Shown: positions 1 through 5,400 of the stretch, one piece after another
Position numbering within the stretch: position 1 is the stretch's first letter
Layout: every line of letters starts with the position of its first letter
Origin: Acidobacteriota bacterium
GTDB taxonomy: Bacteria; Acidobacteriota; Blastocatellia; RBC074
Direction: 5' to 3'
Assembly (NCBI GenBank): GCA_013140935.1
Contig: JABFSD010000971.1
Coordinates: forward strand, 1-5,822
Length of the DNA stretch: 5,822 nucleotides
Notes under the pieces: model-generated
The model's database searches: none
What the model was told of the DNA's origin: nothing
Seen by the model: the letters and a program-made list of their open reading frames with translations, nothing else
Made by a program: the position numbers and the translations under genes

Positions 1-1
1 C

Positions 2-247
2 ACCGGCACTGTGCGCCGCGCCGATTTGACCGCCGCCGCCGAAGCCGCTGTGTTCAATGCGAAACCCGGTCAGGTGGTCGGCCCTGTCAAAACCACGAAG
101 GGCTGGGAGTTGTTGCGCATCGAAGCCTTGCAACCCGCCACCCTGGATGACGCGACGCTCATCACCATCAAAAAGCGTTTGTTTGATGAATGGTTACAGG
201 ATGCCCGCGCAAATGCCCGCCTGCACCAGCCTCTGCTGACGACCTAA
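2..247 (+). CDS. C-terminal part of a parvulin-type (PpiC/SurA-like) peptidyl-prolyl isomerase, 5' truncated
   Basis: The frame is open from the left edge and stops at TAA 245-247, giving about 81 residues. Parvulin domains catalyse cis/trans isomerisation of peptidyl-prolyl bonds, usually in the periplasm. The visible part matches the end of that fold: a GTVRRADL segment, then EAAVFNAKPGQVVGPVKTTK (helix, 'kpGqv.gPv' turn and the strand before the closing GWELLRIEAL strand). A roughly 35-residue helical tail follows, with KKRLFDEWLQDARANARL. Such a tail (I..rLf.eWL...r..a.i) is also seen on PpiC proteins that sit beside peptide-export genes in some bacteria, but nothing here confirms that context. 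The catalytic N-terminal half of the domain and any signal peptide lie outside the window. The GTG at position 11 is an internal valine, not a start, because the frame and the domain both continue upstream. Confidence 0.8.
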   Translation, partial: TGTVRRADLTAAAEAAVFNAKPGQVVGPVKTTKGWELLRIEALQPATLDDATLITIKKRLFDEWLQDARANARLHQPLLTT

Positions 248-277
248 TTCGACTCACGCCGCGAGAAACCCAGCTTC

Positions 278-308
278 TTGCCATTCCCCTTTCGTCAATG
301 CATATAGC
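278..308 (+). promoter_or_regulatory. Possible weak sigma70 promoter upstream of the inverted repeat
   Basis: TTGCCA at 278-283 matches the -35 consensus at five of six positions. It is followed after 19 bases by TATAGC (303-308), or after 17 bases by the poorer CATATA (301-306). Transcription would start near 313-316 and pass through the large inverted repeat before reaching the small frame at 448. The -10 match and the spacing are both imperfect, so this is a suggestion only. Apart from it, I see nothing in 248-326. Confidence 0.22.
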
Positions 309-326
309 CGTTTGCAGGTGCGTGCG

Positions 327-436
327 CCGTGTCCGTAGCCCGACCGTTAGCGAGGGCTACCTCGGCAATGCGCCCATTGGTGTTGATTAGCGCATTGCCG
401 AGGTAGCCCTCGCTAACGGTCGGGCTACGGACACGG
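327..436. repeat. REP-like doublet: perfect 47-bp inverted repeat with a 16-base spacer
   Basis: Positions 327-373 are the exact reverse complement of 390-436, with 16 bases (374-389) between them. Each arm contains its own smaller dyad, GTAGCCC...GGGCTAC, at 335-341/354-360 and 403-409/422-428, each with a 12-base interior. A short palindromic unit occurring as two head-to-head copies is the layout of REP doublets (BIME-like elements), which are dispersed between genes and mobilised by RAYT transposases in other bacteria. No transposase is present here. In RNA the pair would form a very stable hairpin. The partial T tract at 441-447 just after it could help it end the upstream isomerase transcript, though the tract is interrupted and six bases away. 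Confidence 0.85.
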
Positions 437-440
437 GGAG
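435..440 (+). promoter_or_regulatory. Shine-Dalgarno for the ParD-like frame, touching the inverted repeat
   Basis: GGGGAG at 435-440 lies seven bases before the ATG at 448, which is ideal spacing and fixes that start. Its first two bases are the last two bases of the right arm of the 47-bp inverted repeat. A folded transcript would therefore bring the hairpin up against the ribosome binding site. Confidence 0.6.
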
Positions 441-447
441 TTTTGTT

Positions 448-675
448 ATGACGATTGCTCTGACTTCTGAAGAAAAAGCTCTCTTGGTGAGAAGGCAACT
501 GCCCGAAGCGCATGCCTCGAACTTCATAACGATGCGCCGCGAACTACAAGCTGGGTTGGATGACCTGCGCGCAGGCCGTTCAACTACGCTTACCTCAAAA
601 GCAGATGTTGTGGCTTTTGTCGTTGGCGTCATTGTTCGTGGACGTGAACGCCTCGGCGAGAGTTGCGCGAATTGA
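448..675 (+). CDS. ParD-like antitoxin, shortened and probably decaying (75 aa)
   Basis: The ATG has a good Shine-Dalgarno (435-440). The N-terminus MTIALTSEEKALLVRRQ resembles the opening strand of ParD/RHH antitoxins (M.I.LT.e.e..i..q). The second half, GLDDLRAGRSTTLTS followed by AFVVGVIVRGRERL, resembles the toxin-binding C-terminal part of the same family (gl.dlraGr.t...s...l..f...i..rgRerl). ParD proteins normally bind and neutralise a ParE-like toxin and autorepress their operon. Between the two recognisable ends there are only about 25 residues, where family members as I recall them have about 45-50, so most of the ribbon-helix-helix helices appear to be missing. No ParE-like gene follows. 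The protein ends in an unrelated GESCAN tail at TGA 673-675, as expected after a frameshift, because related sequence resumes in the next frame. Family assignment is by eye and is moderate. Confidence 0.45.
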   Translation: MTIALTSEEKALLVRRQLPEAHASNFITMRRELQAGLDDLRAGRSTTLTSKADVVAFVVGVIVRGRERLGESCAN

Positions 676-779
676 TGAAGTCCGCGCAGGAAGCCCGTGA
701 GCAAGGTCGTTACACCACTTGTTCGACGGAGGAAGAGTTGAATGTTTTTATGCAAGGCATTCTTGCTGAGGTGCGTTGA
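675..779 (+). pseudogene. Second ParD-like C-terminal module in a shifted frame (34 codons from the overlapping ATG)
   Basis: An ATG at 675-677 overlaps the preceding stop as TGATG, a typical re-initiation junction, and the frame ends at TGA 777-779. It encodes MKSAQEAREQGRYTT, then CSTEEELNVFMQGILAEVR. Aligned from the GR, without gaps, this matches the end of the previous frame over 24 residues with seven identities and many conservative pairs: GRSTTLTSKADVVAFVVG against GRYTTCSTEEELNVFMQG. The frame is open back to 648 and reads RRELRELMK there, echoing the RREL before the module in the first frame. The likely explanation is a duplicated antitoxin C-terminus separated from its N-terminal part by a one-base frameshift. 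A real tiny coupled gene is possible but less likely. It is too short for ordinary gene callers. Confidence 0.4.
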
Positions 780-809
780 TTGGCGGGTTGAAAACCGAGC
801 CGCTATACT
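780..809 (+). promoter_or_regulatory. rnpB promoter (sigma70-like)
   Basis: TTGGCG (780-785) and TATACT (804-809) are separated by 18 bases. The -10 matches TATAAT at five of six positions and the -35 matches TTGACA at four of six. The predicted start, about 7-10 bases after the -10, falls at 816-819, exactly where the P1 helix of RNase P RNA begins. The -35 box begins one base after the stop codon of the preceding reading frame. Confidence 0.7.
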
Positions 810-818
810 CCGCCGCGT

Positions 819-1208
819 CATAGAGCAGATTGGATGATCGCTGGCGTTGCAAAATGCCAGAGGAAAGTCCGAACACCAGAGGACGGCAGGCTGGCTAACG
901 GCCAGGCGGGGCGACTCGACGGAAGAGTGCAACAGAGAATAGACAGCCCGAACGGCCGCGAGGCGCGTGGGCGATGGTGAAACGGTGAGGTAAAGGCTTC
1001 ACCAGCAACGGTGGCGACATCGTTGGCTAGGCAAACCCCCTGCGGTGCAAGACCAAATAGGGTGATGATTTGAGTTGGTCCGATTCAGTGCCGGTGCAAG
1101 CCGGACGCGTCACCGGGTAGGTCGCACGAGCGCTTCAGTAATGACGCGCCTAGAAGAATGATCATCCCTCGCAAGAGGACGAAATTCGGCTTATAGATCA
1201 GCTCTGTG
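819..1208 (+). ncRNA. rnpB: RNase P RNA, bacterial type A
   Basis: This is the catalytic RNA of RNase P, which removes the 5' leader of precursor tRNAs together with the RnpA protein. Conserved core segments appear in order: GAGGAAAGTCC (860-870), ACAGAGAATAGACAGCC (932-948), GGTGAAACGGTGAGGTAAAG (976-995), GGCAAACCCC (1030-1039), GTGCAAGACCAAATAG (1045-1060), TAGAAGAATGAT (1151-1162) and TTCGGCTTATAG (1185-1196). P1 pairs 819-826 (CATAGAGC) with 1201-1208 (GCTCTGTG) with one U-G, which sets both ends at about 390 nt, a usual length. P3 pairs 841-848 with 853-860 around a GCAA tetraloop. P15 pairs GGTGA (1061-1065) with TCACC (1110-1114), and the GGT at 1077-1079 is placed to pair with the tRNA 3' CCA. 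The RNA looks intact and functional. Exact mature ends are uncertain by a few bases. Confidence 0.97.
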
Positions 1209-1215
1209 ATAAATG

Positions 1216-1278
1216 GAATTCAGGAGACAGGATTCAGGAGTCAGAATTCTGTCTCCTGAATTCTGTCTCCTGACTCCT
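1216..1278. repeat. Palindromic tandem repeat between rnpB and the TPR gene
   Basis: The stretch divides into GAATTCAGGAGACAG (1216-1230), GATTCAGGAGTCA (1231-1243), GAATTCTGTCTCCT (1244-1257), an exact second copy of that 14-mer (1258-1271) and a partial GACTCCT (1272-1278). The first two units are inverted relative to the last ones. As a whole, 1220-1273 is a 54-base palindrome centred between 1246 and 1247, with 25 of 27 pairs matching. An alternative fold pairs 1216-1230 with 1249-1263 perfectly over 15 bp. GAATTC occurs three times. It starts eight bases after the end of rnpB and ends directly at the ATG at 1279. There is no T run next to it, so it is not a typical intrinsic terminator, although it could stop or protect the rnpB transcript. 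Confidence 0.85.
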
Positions 1279-1950
1279 ATGAAAAAATTTTTTGAACTGC
1301 TGCAAACCAAAGGCTCGTTGGCGCTGATCGGCTTGTTGATCGGCCTGTTCTGCGGGTTTCGCGTAGCCAATGGGCGCTTTCGTGTGGCGCAGGAAACCTT
1401 GAAGCTGTCAGTCGCGGCGACGACGACGAATGCGAGTGGCGAATCGAATGCGGTACAGCAACAGACTTCGCAAATTCTCGAAGCGGCCAAGTCGAAGCCG
1501 GATGATTTTGAAGCCCAGATGGCGGCGGCAGATCAGTTCCTGCAAATTCGCCGGGCAGATGGGGCGCTGCCTTTCCTGACGCAAGCCAATAAGTTGAAGC
1601 CGGAAGATTCGCGTCCGATGGCGGGACTGGCGACGGCCTATTTGCTGACGAATAAATTCACTGAGGCCGCGCAATGGGCGCGCGCTTCGCTCAAACGCAA
1701 GCCCGAAGACCTCGGCAGCAAAGTCATTTTGATGTTCGCGCTCATCGAAGCGCGCCAACAACTCGGCGAAGCCGAAAAGTTGCTCAACGAAATCGAAAAG
1801 CTCAGGCCGAGTGATGAGATTCTCGGCGATGCACGGCGCGCCTTGATGGAAGCGAAAACGGGTGGCGCTCCGGCAGCGGCTCCGGCCACGACCGGCAATA
1901 AATCTACGCTCGATCACGGGCCTGCGCCGGAAAAACCTTCGGTGAAATAA
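1279..1950 (+). CDS. Membrane-anchored TPR protein (223 aa)
   Basis: I place the start at ATG 1279 rather than the in-frame ATG at 1213, because the 22 intervening codons are entirely the palindromic repeat. From 1279 the protein begins MKKFFELLQTKGS and enters a hydrophobic segment (about residues 13-27, LALIGLLIGLFCGF), an uncleaved signal anchor. A linker rich in Thr, Ser and Gln (about 44-65) precedes roughly three TPR-like helical pairs at about 75-108, 109-142 and 143-177. Each ends in the usual (K/R)P(E/S)D-type turn (KLKPED, KRKPED, KLRPSD). The tail (about 194-223) is rich in Ala, Pro and Gly and looks disordered. TPR domains bind peptides or protein partners; the partner is unknown. 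No Shine-Dalgarno precedes the start because the pyrimidine-rich repeat CTCCTGACTCCT occupies that place. The next gene starts three bases after the stop, so the two are probably one operon. Confidence 0.85.
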   Translation: MKKFFELLQTKGSLALIGLLIGLFCGFRVANGRFRVAQETLKLSVAATTTNASGESNAVQQQTSQILEAAKSKPDDFEAQMAAADQFLQIRRADGALPFLTQANKLKPEDSRPMAGLATAYLLTNKFTEAAQWARASLKRKPEDLGSKVILMFALIEARQQLGEAEKLLNEIEKLRPSDEILGDARRALMEAKTGGAPAAAPATTGNKSTLDHGPAPEKPSVK

Positions 1951-1953
1951 ACT

Positions 1954-2247
1954 ATGGGTTTTCTCTTCAAACTGATTTTATTCACGCTGTTGTTCGCGTT
2001 CGTTGTCTATGTGTTCAAGATGATCGCGCGCTTGGCGTATAACGTGCGCGCTACGATCACGGACGTGAACAAGCTTAAAGCCGTGATGCAAACCGCCGCG
2101 AAGGGCCGTCCGCAGGTGAGCGCGGAAATGGTGCGGTGTCGAGCCTGCGGTTCGTTTGTGGCGACCAAAGAAGCGGTCGTCGTTTCGTCAAGCCAAAGAA
2201 AAGAAATTTTTTGTTCGCATGAATGCGTGCAACGGCAAGCAGTCTGA
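1954..2247 (+). CDS. Small membrane protein with C-terminal zinc ribbon (97 aa)
   Basis: The ATG lies three bases after the TAA of the TPR gene with only a weak purine stretch before it, which suggests translational coupling. Residues 3-21 are strongly hydrophobic (FLFKLILFTLLFAFVVYVF) and form one membrane helix. A polar helical linker follows (about 24-55). The C-terminus carries C62-R-A-C65 and C87-S-H-E-C91, a CxxC...CxxxC set about 21 residues apart that fits a small zinc ribbon. The pattern of a short membrane anchor followed by VRC..CG.fV and an FCS.eC ending resembles the small PP0621-like proteins of proteobacteria, a family without a defined role. Here the linker is longer. The zinc site is likely cytoplasmic (inference). 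With the TPR partner it may form an inner-membrane scaffold, but no function can be assigned. Confidence 0.85.
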   Translation: MGFLFKLILFTLLFAFVVYVFKMIARLAYNVRATITDVNKLKAVMQTAAKGRPQVSAEMVRCRACGSFVATKEAVVVSSSQRKEIFCSHECVQRQAV

Positions 2248-2420
2248 CGCCGTTGCCGCCCTGGTTTCGTCAACCAAGATAGCAAAGCAATTTTTGTAGG
2301 AACCGGTTCTCGCCAGTCAGCCGCGAGTTAGTCAACCGCTGATCTGCAATCGCTCTAGTGTCCCGCGGCGAAGGTTTATCCTTTTCGGTTGCAGCCCAGC
2401 TTTATCCGAGGAGAAAAACC
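2248..2420 (+). other. Non-coding leader before the large secreted protein
   Basis: No reading frame here looks real. The stretch holds a perfect 10-base palindrome, GAACCGGTTC (2300-2309), a possible operator with no known partner. It also holds two copies of TTTATCC (2375-2381 and 2401-2407). I cannot identify a convincing -35/-10 pair, nor a terminator for the preceding pair of genes. Confidence 0.5.
2409..2413 (+). promoter_or_regulatory. Shine-Dalgarno for the large secreted protein
   Basis: AGGAG, seven bases before ATG 2421, with an A-rich spacer. It is the clearest ribosome binding site in the window and fixes the start directly upstream of the signal peptide. Confidence 0.8.
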
Positions 2421-5400
2421 ATGCTCGCTCACACCACGATTTTGCGAAAAGGGTTCGGCCTGATCCTGTTAATCGGAATCATTGCCGCGCTCGTGCATTT
2501 GCCTCAATTCCTAACCGAGGTGGCTTCTGCCAACCCATTACAAACTGGAACGCCAACCAAAAAGAAACGAGTCAAACGAACGACGACCAAGCGCCCGCCG
2601 CGCACGGAGCGCAACGTTGTCGTGACGGTCGTTCCCGGGTGGCAGACAACTGCGGAACCTTTGGCTTTCAGTGCGTTCAATTTCGCTGCCGGGTGGCTGT
2701 CTTTGCTTGAGACCGGAAGCGAGGCGGAAGAAGCGGAAGGCGCTGACAGTCCGGGCGAAGCGATGGAGTATTACCGCAAAAAACGTTTGCCCGCAGGCGT
2801 AGACGAACTGCCCATCGAAAAATATTTCGTTGCGAAAGAGCAGATGCGCGCGATGCCGTTGTATTCGTCAGCGGAAAATCGCTGGGCGGCGGCGCACGCG
2901 GCAGACTTGAGCGATAGCGAAAAGCAACGTCTGGCAGCGTGGACGACGTTGGGGCCGGGCAATATCGGCGGACGCACGCGCGCCATGCTCATACATCCGC
3001 AGATGCCCGAAGTGATGTATGCCGCCGGGGTGGCCGGCGGCGTTTGGAAAACCACCAACGCCGGACAAACGTGGACGCCGCTCGACGATCTATTGCCCAA
3101 TCTGGCGGTTTGCACGCTGGTGTTCGATCCGAAAAATCCTGAAATCATCTACGCCGGAACGGGCGAAGGTTTCAACAACTCTGACGGCGTGCGTGGCGCA
3201 GGCATTCTCAAAACCGCTGACGGCGGGCGAACCTGGACGCGGTTGATGAGTACGGCAGACAACGTCAATTTTTATTACGTGAATGATTTGATCGTGAGCC
3301 AGCACGACAGCCAGCGTTTGTATGCGGCGACGCGCACCGGCGTGTGGCGCACGACGGATAGCGGCGCGACGTGGACGCGCGTCTTGGTTCCGACGGCAAC
3401 CTCAGGCTGTCTTGATTTGGCGGCGCGCACCGATCAACCGACTGATTACTTGCTGGCAACTTGCGGCAATTCGACGCAACAGGGAACGATTTATCGCAAG
3501 ACCGACGCCGAAGCCGCCGGTGATTGGCAAAGCGTCATCACCGAAACCGGGATGAGCCGTGGTGTTGTGGCTTTTGCGCCCTCCAACCAAAACATCGCTT
3601 ACGCGATGACGATTGCCAACACTGGCACTTACCAATACGGCTTGCACGGCGTCTTTCGCTCGGAAGACGGCGGAGCCACGTGGACGGCGCGCGTGCGCAA
3701 TACGCAAGCGGCGACGAACAAACTCGGCACCGCCATTCTCTCAAATATTTTGAGCGCCACGCTGACCGATTGCCGCACCGGTACGACAGACTCATTTACC
3801 GGACAGGGTTGGTACGATCTCTGTCTGGCAGTAGACCCGCTCGACGAAAATCGTGTGTGGGCGGGCGGCATTGATGTGACGCGCTCTGATGACGGCGGCA
3901 CGACCTGGGGCGTAGCCGGATTCGTTTACACCGGCTCGGCCAGCAATCTGGTTTATAGCGAAGAGAATCAGTTGCATCCCGACCAACATCTTTTACTGTT
4001 TCATCCGCAATATAACGGCACGACCAATCAACAGTTATTCGTGGGCAACGACGGCGGCCTCTGGCGCGCCGACAATGCGCGCGCCGCCGTAGCGACGAGC
4101 GCTCGCGCGATTTGTACGCCGCAAAGCAATGCCATTCGCTGGACGCCGATCAACAACGGATATGCCGTCACGCAGTTTTATCACGGGGCGGTTGCGCCCG
4201 ATGGCAAGACCTATTTCGGCGGTGCCCAAGACAATGGCACGGCGCGCGGCACTGAGGCCGATGGGCCGAATCGCTGGCAACAAAGTTTTCTGGCCGATGG
4301 CGGATACAGCGCGGTGGATCAGCGCAACCCCAACATCGTTTATGTCTCGACGCAAAATGCCGGGTTTCGCAAATCCACTGACGGCGGTAACACCTTTGCC
4401 ACGGCGACGACCGGCTTGTCGGGCACGGTCACGTTCATTCAACCGTTAATTATGGACGAGAGCGATCCGCGCCGGTTGTATACGGGCGGCGATACGCTCT
4501 TTCGTTCCGACAACGGCATGACGTCACTGACCAATTTAGGTTTGGCGAGCAACGTCACCACCACGGGAACGATGAGTGCGGTAGCGATTGCGCCCACCGA
4601 CGCCAATCAGGTGCTGTTCGGAATGAGTGACGGCACGATCATTCGCACCCGCCGCGCGCTGGCGCTCAATCCGTTCAATCAGGTAAACGCCACTAACGAA
4701 AGCTTCACTCGTCCGCGCCAAGCGGTGGTTTCGTGGCTGACTTATGACCCGGTGGATAAAAACATCGCTTACGTTACTTACTCCACCTTTGGCGGCGGCC
4801 ACGTTTATCGCACTAACAACGGCGGCGCTTCATGGACGAATCTTGACGGCTCCGGCACGACGCGCATTCCTGACATTCCGGTGCATTGCCTGGTCGTAGA
4901 CCCTTCTAACACCGCGCGGCTTTATGTCGGCACTGACCTCGGCGTATTCGTCTCGACCGACGGCGGCGCGAGTTGGGCGGTTGAGAATACGGGTTTTGCC
5001 AACGTCGTGACCGAATCGCTCGCCTTGCAGGTCGTGGACGGCGTGACGATGTTATATGCCTTCACGCACGGGCGCGGCGCTTATCGCGTGGCGGTGAATC
5101 AGAGCGGCTGTCTGGCGCAGTTGGCCGAGACCGGACGCACAGTGTCAGCCGCCGGCAGCGATCTGACCGTAGACATTCGCGTCAAGCCTAACGGCTGTCC
5201 GTGGAAGGCCGAAAGCAATGATTCGTGGATCAGCGTGCAACCCGGCGCGAACGGAACCGCCGACGGCACGGTCGGCATGAAAGTGACCGCCAATAACGGT
5301 CTCGGCACGCGCTATGGCACGGTCAATATCGGCGGGCGCAGCTTCACGATTACGCAACCGGGTCAGCCCGACGAAGAAGCGCCTACCCTCACCATTCGCA

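Noticed and set aside
327..436. CRISPR repeat or inverted ends of an insertion sequence
   Set aside because: There are only two copies, inverted, with a 16-base spacer and no transposase or cas gene between or beside them.
788..809. TTGAAA (788-793) as the rnpB -35 box
   Set aside because: It leaves only a 10-base spacer to TATACT. The TTGGCG at 780-785 gives 18 bases.
387..932. A 181-codon minus-strand open frame
   Set aside because: It crosses the inverted repeat, the antitoxin-like frames and the 5' third of rnpB, has low-complexity Ser/Arg/Thr composition and no recognisable domain. It is a by-product of the plus-strand features.
810..1210. tmRNA, riboswitch or group I intron for the structured RNA
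   Set aside because: The ordered conserved segments and P1 closure are specific to RNase P RNA. No tRNA-like ends or resume codon region are visible.
1216..1278. Classical Rho-independent terminator of rnpB
   Set aside because: The stem is strong, but no T run follows within ten bases. The A6T6 tract lies inside the next coding sequence, 25 bases beyond the perfect stem.
1408..1917. A 169-codon minus-strand open frame rich in Arg and Phe
   Set aside because: It lies opposite the TPR gene with composition set by that gene's codons, has no start signals and no family resemblance.
4129..4449. A 106-codon plus-strand open frame inside the propeller gene, and a 135-codon minus-strand one at 4035-4442
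   Set aside because: The main frame reads through here with Asp-box motifs. The alternative frames are Arg/Ala/Pro-rich shadows.
2421..5100. Sialidase enzyme assignment from the Asp boxes
   Set aside because: Asp boxes occur in many non-sialidase propellers. I could not identify the arginine triad or the other catalytic residues in the expected places.
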